Positions 18,408-27,040 are shown, numbered from the stretch's first letter. The stretch: 64,000 nt of DNA from Algoriphagus zhangzhouensis (GCF_900148515.1 NZ_FRXN01000002.1:1-64000); one strand, 5' to 3'. Notes: generated from the sequence alone by a model not told the origin. A program made the numbers and translations.

Positions 18408-19755
18408 CTAAATTTTCAATCCAATCTTTGTGTCTCAATGACTCTTTTTCAAGGGCCAAATTGACATCTGGTTTAAGCAATCTTTTACCTCTTCTTCCAT
18501 TCAGCGAAACATAGGTGTCCGCATAGACTTCTGGGTTTACCCAACCCAAGCTTTCGAAGTGATCTCTTAGAATATGTGCATATTCCAAGATCATATCCGG
18601 CTGCGTGGCCATCATTTTTTCCTGAAGGGGAGTTAGAAAATCTTTGTTATTCACCTGGGCAAGGCTGCCTTCTTGATCTTTCACCAAAAATGTCGCTTCT
18701 CCATTTTTTTCCATCAGCATGACTCGCCAGGAAAACCGATAGCCCTCCTCAGTCCAAAAGAGCTCTCCGGGATATGCCATGTATCTAAATGGCAAAAGGA
18801 ATTGAACCAAAAAAAACAGTGAGAAAAGAGAAAGAATCACTTTTCGAGGGAGGCTGGAATATTGAAAAACTCCAACAAAATGATTGCCTTTTCCTCCAAA
18901 CCAATGCTGGATTTTCTGCAAAACCCTCTCATGAAAACTACCTGAAAAGAAAATCAATCCTGTTCCAATCATGATATAAGGGAACATGCCGATCGGGAAC
19001 AAAACCGAAGTCATCAAATGAAACAGAACGACCATTGCATAAGCCCAAACTCTTGTTTTCTTTTTCCAAAGCAAAAATCCAATACTCAAATCGTAGAGAC
19101 AACCTATCCAGCTAAAAGCATAGGCTACCCAGGTTTGATTCAGCAAGGTCCCTATCCAGGGAAGGTCATTTTTGGCGGGCAACCAAATTTTCATGGGAAG
19201 TGCTTCAACAAGCCAATCAGAATTGATTTTGGCCAAGCCCGCAAAGAAATATAAAATCAGCACCATGAGCTTGATGCTGTCTGTGGTCCATTGGGGAATC
19301 CTATTCACTTGTAGATGGGGATTCCTTTTGGCATCCACTGAATACATGCAATTGGCCGGCAAGAAAATCATCAGAAAACTGATGAGACTGATAAAATAAT
19401 AATGATTGAGATAAGTAGACTTATCCAATAATTCGATGTAGGTGAAAGTCAGAAAAAAACCGACACTGGCAAGCCTATACCAAAGACCTGCAGCCATCAG
19501 GACAGCAAATAGGATGGCAGCGGCAAAAAGCAAATAGGTAAATGAACCCAGGGGTTTGACCCACTCAAATCCATAAAAAGTAAAATGATAAGATGGATTG
19601 AGGTATAATTCCTCAATCCATCCCTTGGCCCAAAAGCGGGCAATACTGGCAACCATTAAAACCCCAAACATCATCCTAAAAACCACCAAAGGGGCTGCGG
19701 ATGATGTTTGACCTAAATAATGGGAAATCGAACCTTTCAGGTTAGTCACCATCAT
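18385..19755 (-). CDS. HTTM domain protein, homologue of vitamin K-dependent gamma-carboxylase
   Basis: A 456-residue polytopic membrane protein: helices at about 21-40, 71-90, 97-109, 119-135, 160-175, 210-230, 236-250, 255-272 and 304-322, then a soluble C-terminal part. The segments STYLNHYYF (His118), YFFAGLAKINSDWL (Lys176), LFHLMTSVLFPIGMFPYIM and TEEGYRFSWRVMLMEKNGEA align by eye with human gamma-glutamyl carboxylase, where the Lys in GVKKLDADW is the catalytic base. The gene overlaps the imelysin gene upstream and the TonB receptor gene downstream, so it is part of an iron-type operon. Whether it carboxylates anything is unknown; menaquinol is a plausible cofactor. Annotation as HTTM family is firm. 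Confidence 0.88.
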   Translation of the reverse strand: MMVTNLKGSISHYLGQTSSAAPLVVFRMMFGVLMVASIARFWAKGWIEELYLNPSYHFTFYGFEWVKPLGSFTYLLFAAAILFAVLMAAGLWYRLASVGFFLTFTYIELLDKSTYLNHYYFISLISFLMIFLPANCMYSVDAKRNPHLQVNRIPQWTTDSIKLMVLILYFFAGLAKINSDWLVEALPMKIWLPAKNDLPWIGTLLNQTWVAYAFSWIGCLYDLSIGFLLWKKKTRVWAYAMVVLFHLMTSVLFPIGMFPYIMIGTGLIFFSGSFHERVLQKIQHWFGGKGNHFVGVFQYSSLPRKVILSLFSLFFLVQFLLPFRYMAYPGELFWTEEGYRFSWRVMLMEKNGEATFLVKDQEGSLAQVNNKDFLTPLQEKMMATQPDMILEYAHILRDHFESLGWVNPEVYADTYVSLNGRRGKRLLKPDVNLALEKESLRHKDWIENLDDEIKGL

Positions 19756-20878
19756 TATCCGTATAGGTGATCGTAATACTCATGGCAGAACTCATATCCA
19801 CTTTGAGCATTCTAACCAACTTTTGCATCTCAGTATGAACTTCGATCATCGCAGAATTATCTGTGCTAATTTGATCCTTAAGATTTGGATTCAGCGCATT
19901 CAATTTGTTTTGAACCAACTCAAATTGAGCCAAGACATCCGAAGACAGCAAAGTTCCCGTACTCGGGTCTTTTGCTTCTATTCCGTTCAAATAAGACTTG
20001 AATGATGCTCCGGTCCCGGTGGAAGATTTACCGGAAAAGAAATCCATACTTGCCCGATTGGCAGTGATCGCCAATTCTCTACTGATACTTGGGTAATAAA
20101 AGGATTCGATTTTATCAGGATTGACATTTCCGCCCGTTGCGATCGTGGCACCAGAAGGGATTCCAATTTTTCCGGTTCGGACATGTCTTTCATAATATAG
20201 GGTGAATGCATTCACCATACCTCCTGTGGAAGAACCTATATCAAGTCCGGTTTTGGAAATAAACTGTTCTCTGTAACCAGATTTCCAGGAAACCAATACC
20301 TGAGAAAGAAGCTCATTCATCCGACCCACCAGAGTCATCAGGTAATCCAACCTTTGTTGGCCTTCAGATTCATCCAAGTAAAACGCCAATACATCCCCTT
20401 CCTCAGCGGCTACTCCATTGATCAGGTAATCCAGAGCAGGGAAACCCTGTCTGGAATAGGAGGCCGGTAGATTCAAATTGTAGCTTTCCTGACTGATATT
20501 GGAAGTGATCCCTTCTATATCCGCAGGGTAAATATTAAAGAAGTTTCTTAAGGTAACTTGTTCTGCTGGTCCAACTTCAAACATTTCAACCTCTTGCCAG
20601 GAAATGTAAGCTGCTTTCAAAGCTTCTCTTAAATCCTGTAGACTTTGGGTCGTAGGTTCCTGCTGAAAGTCCCCCGCTTCGGTTTTCAGTACTTGAAATT
20701 TTTGATCAAATCTCTCATACCCCGGAATAATAAAGGAATCAGCCCAATTGGCAAGCAAGACCTCACGATCCAAATTAGAATCAGTGGGTTCATCTTTTTC
20801 TGAATCTTCCACACATCCAAAGGATAGGAATGAAAGGCTCAGAATAAACAGAAAAGGCTTTAAAATCTGATTTTTCAT
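19742..20878 (-). CDS. imelysin family lipoprotein
   Basis: A 378-residue protein with a lipoprotein signal (LSLSFLSFGC, Cys22) and an imelysin (M75-like) helical domain, recognisable by the ANWADSFIIPGYERF start, WQEVEMFEVGPAE and the AITANRASMDFFSG segment. Imelysins such as IrpA and EfeO bind iron in the periplasm through a GxHxxE motif; the equivalent here is GFPALD (145-150), so His is replaced by Pro147 and Glu by Asp150. It overlaps the HTTM gene by 14 nt and follows the DUF4856 gene by 51 nt. A role in iron uptake is inferred from family and operon. Confidence 0.9.
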   Translation of the reverse strand: MKNQILKPFLFILSLSFLSFGCVEDSEKDEPTDSNLDREVLLANWADSFIIPGYERFDQKFQVLKTEAGDFQQEPTTQSLQDLREALKAAYISWQEVEMFEVGPAEQVTLRNFFNIYPADIEGITSNISQESYNLNLPASYSRQGFPALDYLINGVAAEEGDVLAFYLDESEGQQRLDYLMTLVGRMNELLSQVLVSWKSGYREQFISKTGLDIGSSTGGMVNAFTLYYERHVRTGKIGIPSGATIATGGNVNPDKIESFYYPSISRELAITANRASMDFFSGKSSTGTGASFKSYLNGIEAKDPSTGTLLSSDVLAQFELVQNKLNALNPNLKDQISTDNSAMIEVHTEMQKLVRMLKVDMSSAMSITITYTDNDGD

Positions 20879-20929
20879 AAAGTAGAATCTAACGAATCTG
20901 ACAAGTATGGTTCAACCGATATTCCTGGA

Positions 20930-22102
20930 TTATTGAATATTGAATTTTGCTTTGATAGCAGTTTCTGCGGCACTGATTTTTGCAGCATCCAAATCCCAGA
21001 AGCCATTTGCACTACCGACAAGATTCAAAAGGATCAAATCAGAGAAAGTCGCATCTGCATTGAAAGTAGTGGCATAGCGAAGAGAATAAATAAACCCGAT
21101 CCCTTCGGCAATGGCATGGGCTCTTCTGTCATCAGAATCGGCAGTTCTCCATTTTCCCAAATATCCCAATGCCGCATTGGCCAAAGCCTTTTCCATTTCA
21201 GCTTTGATGATGTTGGCTTGCTTTTCTACTTCTGTAAGATCATTGTTGACGATAGCAACACGCCCTCTTAAAAATGCAGGGTAGATCAGGGGATAGCCGG
21301 ATTTGTTGTATTCCCAAAGGTAGGCTCCAAGACCAAACTCGCTTACTTCACCTTTTTGAGATTCGGTATAGCCGTCCAGATAAATCTCTTTTTTCGTCAG
21401 CATTCCATAGGCCACATCCCAATTATGCTCCAATGCAGTAAAATTCTCTGAAGAAACGAGAGTGCTGTTGTCAGCAGAAAGTCCCGTTGTCAACAAGACA
21501 TTTCCGATATAATCCAATTGATAAGCGCCTATCAATGACTTCTGAAGAACTTGAGCCAATTCAATTCCCTGCTCATCCAATAGATAGTTTCCTAATTTCC
21601 CTGCTTGATTGATTTCTGCAGTCATCCCAAGGGACTGACTTGCTGCCTCCAATTTGGCAAACAACAATTCTAAATTCGCCTGGGCAGCCTCTATCTCAGA
21701 ATTGGAACGGGAAGATGCTACTCTATCCATTATGCTAAAGTCAGCACCCGATAAAGCCGAAAGGTCATAACCGGATCCAGTCAGATCAAGGAATCCATTT
21801 CCTGTATTATAGGCAATGGAGGACGCAATGGATGCATCAATAGGCGTTCCTGTACTGACTGAATTGGTAATGTAATAGTTCAAGGCTTGGAACATTTTCA
21901 ATCCAAGAGTTCCTTCTTCTTTGCTGACGGTTGTATTCCCCTCCACATCAACAAACTGCTCTGAATAGCCTTTGCTTGTCGACACGGCAGAGTACTCCAT
22001 TGCCGACCTAAGGTTTGGATTTTCATCCTCAGAAGAACATGACATTGTGGTGAACAGCACAGCTGCTCCAACTAGAACTTTTGAAAAATTTAAGCTTTTC
22101 AT
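20930..22102 (-). CDS. DUF4856 domain lipoprotein
   Basis: A 390-residue lipoprotein (signal VGAAVLFTTMSC, Cys22). The LEHNWDVAYGML motif and the KKEIYLDGYTESQKGEVSEFGL region match DUF4856, a helical family in Bacteroidota that is regularly encoded next to imelysins and is thought to be related to iron acquisition. It is the first gene of the four-gene leftward operon. It is predicted to be anchored in the envelope. The molecular function is unknown. Confidence 0.82.
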   Translation of the reverse strand: MKSLNFSKVLVGAAVLFTTMSCSSEDENPNLRSAMEYSAVSTSKGYSEQFVDVEGNTTVSKEEGTLGLKMFQALNYYITNSVSTGTPIDASIASSIAYNTGNGFLDLTGSGYDLSALSGADFSIMDRVASSRSNSEIEAAQANLELLFAKLEAASQSLGMTAEINQAGKLGNYLLDEQGIELAQVLQKSLIGAYQLDYIGNVLLTTGLSADNSTLVSSENFTALEHNWDVAYGMLTKKEIYLDGYTESQKGEVSEFGLGAYLWEYNKSGYPLIYPAFLRGRVAIVNNDLTEVEKQANIIKAEMEKALANAALGYLGKWRTADSDDRRAHAIAEGIGFIYSLRYATTFNADATFSDLILLNLVGSANGFWDLDAAKISAAETAIKAKFNIQ

Positions 22103-22139
22103 TTAGATAGATATTGTAATTAATCAGGATTTCGGGTGG

Positions 22140-22172
22140 CAAATATATTTATTTAGACTTATTCAAAACAAG
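22140..22172 (-). promoter_or_regulatory. candidate promoter of iron-type operon
   Basis: Minus strand TTG (22171-22169) lies 21 nt from TATATTTG (22147-22140), a Bacteroidota-type promoter 38 nt before the DUF4856 start. The spacer region contains an imperfect dyad ACTT...AAGT and two direct copies of TTATTTAGA (22149-22157 and 22173-22181 region), which could be a regulator site; no Fur box is claimed. Confidence 0.45.
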
Positions 22173-22326
22173 TTATTTAGAAAAAATCCAAATAAAATTT
22201 AACTATCAAAAAATAACCTGAACCCAAGTGAAAAAATATTTAAACTGCTGTTAATCAAAACAATCCGACACATTGACTAGTTTCGTATATACTTTTATTC
22301 ATTTTATTAACCTAAATAACCATCTC

Positions 22327-23289
22327 ATGAAAAATCCTTTTCAAAAATTAATGGGACTGTCATTTTTAGTCCTTTTTGCTTTTGCCTGTCAATCTCTTCC
22401 AGAGGAATCACCTTTGGTGAATGAAAATTCAGAGGAAGTCGCATCTGATTTAACTTCGTCTGATCCAAATGCCCGAAAAAGCAATATGCATGAATTCGGG
22501 GCATTCTTAATCGGCACTGAGGAAGTTCCCCCAGTCTCCTCCTCAGGTTCTGGAGCTATCAAAATCATGAAAGTGGATGAAAACACGTTGAGCTATGAGC
22601 TTCGAGTTGCAAACACTAGTGACATCATAGGAGCTCATTTACATTATGCCCCTTCTGGAACCAATGGGCCTGTAGTTGTTTTTCTATATATGGCCCCTCC
22701 AAATGGACTATCCAATGGATTGATAGCTGAAGGCACCATAGATGCATCCAAACTAGTAGGACCATTAGCAGGTATGTCTATTGATGATTTGGTAGAAAAA
22801 ATGGAAGCTGGAGAAATCTACACAAATGTTCACACAAGCTTAAATCCGTCCGGAGAAATCAGAGGTCAAGTGAGCATGGTTGAAACGAGTGACAACAGGA
22901 ATTACGGAACCAAACTGAGTGGAGCAAATGAAGTCCCAGCCGCAATAACTGATGCAACTGGAGTGGCTAAATTCCAATTTTCAAAAGATGGTGAATCAGC
23001 TTCTTTCCAAGTCAATGTGGATGATATTGAGGATGTGCGATTTGCGCATATCCACTTAGCCAAAGCTGGAAGTAATGGAGGAGTTGTTTTCACTTTGAGA
23101 ATGGATAAAGTTGAAGGACCGGTTTCAGGGGTTTATGCAAAAGGAGAAATCATGGGTTCCTCCCTTTCCGGACAGATGGAAGGAGGAGATTTAGAAATTT
23201 TGAGAGAAGCTTTCCGAACTGGAAATGCATATGTTAACGTTCACTCTGATAATTTCCCTGGTGGTGAATTAAGAGGTCAGATCAATTAA
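22327..23289 (+). CDS. lipoprotein with two CHRD domains
   Basis: Start chosen at MKNPFQKLMG because it gives a lipoprotein signal (SFLVLFAFAC, Cys21); an upstream in-frame ATG at 22273 would add 18 residues before it. The 320-residue product holds two CHRD domains (about 55-185 and 195-320), each with a xGxxEVPP or ANEVPA entry strand, an AHLHYAP / AHIHLAK histidine motif and an NVH...PSGEIRGQ / NVH...PGGELRGQ exit. CHRD occurs in chordin and in many bacterial extracellular proteins; its bacterial role is not established, though the repeated His pairs suggest metal binding. Monocistronic with its own terminator. Confidence 0.9.
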   Translation: MKNPFQKLMGLSFLVLFAFACQSLPEESPLVNENSEEVASDLTSSDPNARKSNMHEFGAFLIGTEEVPPVSSSGSGAIKIMKVDENTLSYELRVANTSDIIGAHLHYAPSGTNGPVVVFLYMAPPNGLSNGLIAEGTIDASKLVGPLAGMSIDDLVEKMEAGEIYTNVHTSLNPSGEIRGQVSMVETSDNRNYGTKLSGANEVPAAITDATGVAKFQFSKDGESASFQVNVDDIEDVRFAHIHLAKAGSNGGVVFTLRMDKVEGPVSGVYAKGEIMGSSLSGQMEGGDLEILREAFRTGNAYVNVHSDNFPGGELRGQIN

Positions 23290-23310
23290 TACCAAGCGAT
23301 TGCAATCAAG

Positions 23311-23333
23311 AAAGGCTGGATGTTCCAGCCTTT
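23311..23333 (+). terminator. CHRD gene terminator
   Basis: AAAGGCTGGA and TCCAGCCTTT form a 10-bp stem with a 3-nt loop, followed by a T-rich tract, 20 nt past the stop codon. Confidence 0.85.
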
Positions 23334-23416
23334 TGCTTTTTTTTCTGAAAATCAAATTTGATTTTAAAAACCTGTGAGAATCTGTATCTTTTTCAGTTGA
23401 AATCTGAGGGAATTTA

Positions 23417-23444
23417 AAAAGCCTCGGAAAAATCCGAGGCTTTT
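23417..23444 (-). terminator. pruA terminator
   Basis: AAAAGCCTCGG and CCGAGGCTTTT form an 11-bp stem with a 6-nt loop, followed by T-rich sequence on the minus strand, 30 nt past the pruA stop. Confidence 0.85.
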
Positions 23445-23473
23445 GAATATTGAATTTGTCAATTTGAAATTGA

Positions 23474-25114
23474 TTATTTTTTATCTTCTCCCAAGAATGG
23501 GTATCTGTAATCTTTTGGCGAGACAAATGTTTCCTTGATCGTACGTGGAGAAACCCAACGCAACAAGTTGATCATAGATCCAGCTTTGTCATTGGTTCCC
23601 GAAGCTCTCGCTCCACCAAATGGCTGCTGACCTACTACTGCTCCAGTTGGCTTGTCATTGATATAGAAGTTTCCAGCTGCATTTCTCAATTTGGTTGTCG
23701 CCAATTCAATCGCATAACGATCCTGAGAGAAAATAGCACCAGTCAAGGCATATGGAGATGTCTGATCGACCAATTCTAAAGTCTGCTCAAAGTTTTCTGC
23801 ATCGTAAACATAAATGGTCAATACAGGACCGAAGATTTCCTCTTGCATGGTAGTATACATTGGATCCTGAACCACTAGGACAGTCGGCTCGATGAAGTAT
23901 CCTTTGGATTTATCAAAGTTACCACCAGCAATCACTTCTACTCCTTCAGCTTCTTTCGCTCTAGCAATGTAGCCGGAGATTTTATCAAATGCTTTCTCAT
24001 CAATTACGGCATTGACGAAATTGGTAAAGTCCTCTGTCCCCCCCATTTTCATGGAAGCAAGATCTTCCAGCATGTATTTTTTCACATCTTCCCAAAGGTT
24101 CGATGGAATGTAAGCTCTAGATGCAGCAGAACATTTCTGACCCTGGAATTCGAAAGCTCCACGAACCAAACCAGTAGCTACAGCTTTTGCGTCAGCAGAC
24201 TTATGTGCTACGACAAAGTCTTTACCACCTGTTTCACCCACAATTCTTGGATAGGACTTATAGCTATTGATATTCTCTCCGATAGTTTTCCAAATGTGCT
24301 GGAATACTCCTGTAGAACCTGTAAAGTGAATACCAGCAAAATCAGGATGTTTGAAGATCACCTCTCCAGCAACCGGACCATCCACATAGATCAAGTTGAT
24401 TACTCCATCAGGAACACCCGCTTCTTTGAATACTTCCATCAATATATTTGCAGAATAAATCTGAGTATAGGCAGGCTTCCAAACGATGGTATTCCCCATC
24501 ATAGCTGCAGATGCAGGTAGATTTCCAGCAATAGCAGTAAAGTTGAATGGAGTCAAAGCGAACACGAAACCTTCCAAAGGACGTTGCTCCACTCTGTTCC
24601 ATACTCCTCCACCAGAAACTGGCGGTTGCTGAGAATAAATCTCAGTCATGTACTTCACATTGAAACTCAAGAAGTCAATAATTTCACAAGCAGAGTCAAT
24701 TTCAGCCTGGAAAGCATTTTTTGACTGCCCCAACATGGTAGCAGCATTAATTTTCGCTCTGTAAGGACCTGCGATCAATTCAGCAGCTTTGATGAAAATA
24801 GCCGCTCTTTGCTCCCAAGCTAAGTTTTCCCAAGCCTCTTTTGCTCCTAAAGCCGCATTGATTGCCTGCTCTACGTGAGACGCATCACCTTCGTGGAAAT
24901 ATCCCAAAATGTGTTGATGATCATGAGGAGGAGACATCGGATGCTTATTTCCAGTACGAACTTCCTCGCTACCGATATACATTGGCACATCTACTTCTTT
25001 GGATCGAAGCTCTGCCAACATCGCCTGCAATTCTTTTCTTTCCGGGCTTCCCGGTGCATAGGACTTAACCGGCTCATTGACTGGAGCAGGTACGTTGAAG
25101 AAACCTTTTAACAT
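23474..25114 (-). CDS. pruA: L-glutamate gamma-semialdehyde (1-pyrroline-5-carboxylate) dehydrogenase
   Basis: A 546-residue aldehyde dehydrogenase of the ALDH4 type, starting LKGFFNVPAPVNEPVKSYAPGSPER as in other P5C dehydrogenases. Catalytic Glu lies in VGETGGKDFV and the nucleophilic Cys in FQGQKCSAASRAY; LTPFNFTAIAGNLPAS lines the substrate channel. It oxidises P5C semialdehyde to glutamate with NAD in proline catabolism. No fused proline dehydrogenase domain is present and putA-type genes are not in the window. A -7 element TATCTTTG (minus strand 25154-25147) precedes it, so it is probably transcribed alone. Confidence 0.96.
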   Translation of the reverse strand: MLKGFFNVPAPVNEPVKSYAPGSPERKELQAMLAELRSKEVDVPMYIGSEEVRTGNKHPMSPPHDHQHILGYFHEGDASHVEQAINAALGAKEAWENLAWEQRAAIFIKAAELIAGPYRAKINAATMLGQSKNAFQAEIDSACEIIDFLSFNVKYMTEIYSQQPPVSGGGVWNRVEQRPLEGFVFALTPFNFTAIAGNLPASAAMMGNTIVWKPAYTQIYSANILMEVFKEAGVPDGVINLIYVDGPVAGEVIFKHPDFAGIHFTGSTGVFQHIWKTIGENINSYKSYPRIVGETGGKDFVVAHKSADAKAVATGLVRGAFEFQGQKCSAASRAYIPSNLWEDVKKYMLEDLASMKMGGTEDFTNFVNAVIDEKAFDKISGYIARAKEAEGVEVIAGGNFDKSKGYFIEPTVLVVQDPMYTTMQEEIFGPVLTIYVYDAENFEQTLELVDQTSPYALTGAIFSQDRYAIELATTKLRNAAGNFYINDKPTGAVVGQQPFGGARASGTNDKAGSMINLLRWVSPRTIKETFVSPKDYRYPFLGEDKK

Positions 25115-25186
25115 TTTATCTGAGTTTATATAAATTTCTGAATGGCCAAAGATAAGTTATCCGAGGCGAATGAGCTGTGATTTCCC

Positions 25187-25882
25187 TTACAAAAGCGACT
25201 CTAATTCTTTAAGGTGCTTGATTTCATATGTGGGTTTGAGGGAAATTTCTTTTCCATCTGGATTGAAAAAGACCTGATCAATTTCTGCCCGTTGTGCTCC
25301 CAAAATATCCGAATCTGGATTATCCCCAATCATCAGACAATCGTCACTACTAGTCTGAAGTGTTTCCAAAGCATAGTGGAAAATCCTTGGATCTGGCTTT
25401 TTATGACCGGTTGTTTCAGAAGTCACCACTAATTCAAAATACCCATCCAAGCCAGAAGACTTCATCTTTTTAGCCTGGGATTCATTAAAACCATTGGTAA
25501 TGACATGAATCCGATATTTACCTCTTAGGTATTCCAAAATCTCTTTGGAATAGGGAAAAACATGTGGTTTTGATGAAGTTCTATGCATAAAGTCCTCTTC
25601 AAAACCAGCTGGAATAGCTTCTGCTACTCCACCTGCATGAGAGAAAATTCTTGGAAAACGTTCTTTTCGAAGATTGTCCTTATCGATTTTTCCTACATTG
25701 TACCAATCCCAAAGTTGGAAATTGACAGCATGAAATGACTCGAAAAACTTTTCGAATGAAGGGATTCCCATTTCTACCAAGGAATAAATTTCATACAATT
25801 CGGAAAGGGACTCGCTTACATTCCGATCATAATCCCACAAGGTATGGTCTAGATCGAAGAATAAATGTTTGTACTTTTTCAA
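25187..25882 (-). CDS. yjjG: YjjG-type HAD pyrimidine nucleotidase
   Basis: A 231-residue HAD hydrolase. HAD motif I is FFDLDHTLWDYD (nucleophile Asp10, Asp12), motif II the VITNG segment, motif III the Lys in GHKKPDPRIF and motif IV GDNPDSDILGA. The LWDYDRN and KPHVFPYSKEIL features fit the YjjG subfamily, which dephosphorylates non-canonical pyrimidine nucleotides and so cleans the nucleotide pool. It follows the ArsR-type regulator gene with a 6-nt gap and is probably co-transcribed with it. The exact substrate is inference. Confidence 0.87.
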   Translation of the reverse strand: MKKYKHLFFDLDHTLWDYDRNVSESLSELYEIYSLVEMGIPSFEKFFESFHAVNFQLWDWYNVGKIDKDNLRKERFPRIFSHAGGVAEAIPAGFEEDFMHRTSSKPHVFPYSKEILEYLRGKYRIHVITNGFNESQAKKMKSSGLDGYFELVVTSETTGHKKPDPRIFHYALETLQTSSDDCLMIGDNPDSDILGAQRAEIDQVFFNPDGKEISLKPTYEIKHLKELESLL

Positions 25883-25888
25883 TTGAAA

Positions 25889-26272
25889 TTATCGCCTGTA
25901 TTGATTGTTCTGGATTTTATTGATTGCCAACTCTCGGTTGGACTTGAGGACTTCAAATGTTTCCTGATCCCGAATCAGATTTGGGTCCTTTTGAATAAAC
26001 TTAAAAATTGCCTGAAAGATTTCCAGGTACTCCTCCAAAATGTAATAAAACATCCACTGATCCACTCTCCGGCTCCCTAGGAGACCTGCATTTTTCAAAT
26101 AAATCAAATGCCGACTAGTTTTTGTCTGAGTAAAATCAAGGATATGTTCCAGGTCAGAAATCGTCAGTTCTTTATTCAGCATCAGCAAGTGGATAATCCT
26201 CACCCGAGGCTCCTCTCCCAGTGCTTTAAAGATTCTCAGACCATAATTTAAACTGATGTTTTTGAGACGCAT
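25889..26272 (-). CDS. ArsR/SmtB-type winged-helix regulator
   Basis: A 127-residue DNA-binding protein with an ArsR fold: FKALGEEPRVRIIHLLMLNKELTISDLEHILDFTQTKTSRHLIYLKNAGLL includes the recognition helix at about residues 47-62. The usual metal-binding ELCVC motif on the recognition helix is missing (ISDLEHIL instead), so it is not an arsenic- or zinc-sensor of the classical kind. It is encoded 6 nt before yjjG and divergently from a secreted regulatory-domain protein; an inverted repeat between them (26297-26318) is a candidate operator. Its signal is unknown. Confidence 0.88.
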   Translation of the reverse strand: MRLKNISLNYGLRIFKALGEEPRVRIIHLLMLNKELTISDLEHILDFTQTKTSRHLIYLKNAGLLGSRRVDQWMFYYILEEYLEIFQAIFKFIQKDPNLIRDQETFEVLKSNRELAINKIQNNQYRR

Positions 26273-26296
26273 TAGTAAGTTTTAACGCTGTTTTCT

Positions 26297-26318
26297 GGGT
26301 GAATTTAAAAAATCACCC
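26297..26318. promoter_or_regulatory. inverted repeat, candidate operator of the ArsR-type regulator
   Basis: GGGTGA, 10-nt A/T-rich spacer, TCACCC. It lies 25 nt upstream of the regulator start and between divergent genes, the typical place for autoregulation. The regulator's binding preference is unknown. Confidence 0.4.
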
Positions 26319-26379
26319 GAAATTAGGGTATTATCGCAGATTCAAAGCCAAATTTGGCAAGCCAATAAGATATTTATTT

Positions 26380-27018
26380 GTGAAGAAATCAATTCTACTC
26401 CCATATCTAATCCTATTCATCGGATTCTTTTTTTCAACTCAGCTAGCTCAAGCCCAAGATGAAAAGAAAGTAATTCAGCTTTCTGGTATCATCTTGAATG
26501 CAGATAGTACAGATGCCGTTGCTGGTGTGAACGTCTACGTCCCACAAAAAGGTAGAGGTACAAGTAGTGGACGCTTTGGTTACTTTTCTATGCCGGTACT
26601 TGAAGGAGACAGTGTTGTTTTCAGTTTCATTGGATTGAAAAAACAAACATTCAAGGTTCCTGAAAAAGTTGACAATGACAAAATCAGCTTGATCTTGACC
26701 ATGGAAGTGGATGAAATCGCTTTGGCGGAAATCGAAGTAATGCCTTATCCAACCGAAGAGGAGTTCAAGGACGCAGTTCTTGCAATGACTGTCGTAGACC
26801 CTATGTCTATAAGCCGTGCCAATATGAGTCCTGAGATGCTATTGAGATGGGCTGAATCCATGCCTGCTTCAGGAAATGAAAATTTCCGAACTTTCCAGCA
26901 GGGCATGATGCTACAAAATCAAGATTTGTATGGACCTAGACCATTGAGATTGTTAGATCCATTTGCTTGGTCTCAATTCATTAGATCTATTAAAAGAGGG
27001 GACTTAAAGAGTAAGTAA
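26380..27018 (+). CDS. secreted carboxypeptidase-regulatory-like domain protein
   Basis: Start placed at GTG 26380, which begins a clean signal peptide (KKSILLPYLILFIGFFFSTQ, cleavage near AQAQ); an upstream in-frame GTG at 26299 would add 27 unconvincing residues and cover the candidate operator. The 212-residue product has one CarboxypepD_reg domain (about 32-115: VIQLSGIILNADSTDAVAGVNVYV) with the DTSVVFSFIGLKKQTF-like ending, then a C-terminal part of about 100 residues that I do not recognise. It is not followed by a TonB plug or barrel. A role at the cell surface or periplasm is likely, nothing more. Confidence 0.75.
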   Translation: MKKSILLPYLILFIGFFFSTQLAQAQDEKKVIQLSGIILNADSTDAVAGVNVYVPQKGRGTSSGRFGYFSMPVLEGDSVVFSFIGLKKQTFKVPEKVDNDKISLILTMEVDEIALAEIEVMPYPTEEEFKDAVLAMTVVDPMSISRANMSPEMLLRWAESMPASGNENFRTFQQGMMLQNQDLYGPRPLRLLDPFAWSQFIRSIKRGDLKSK

Positions 27019-27040
27019 ACTCCAACTTGATAAAACAAAA

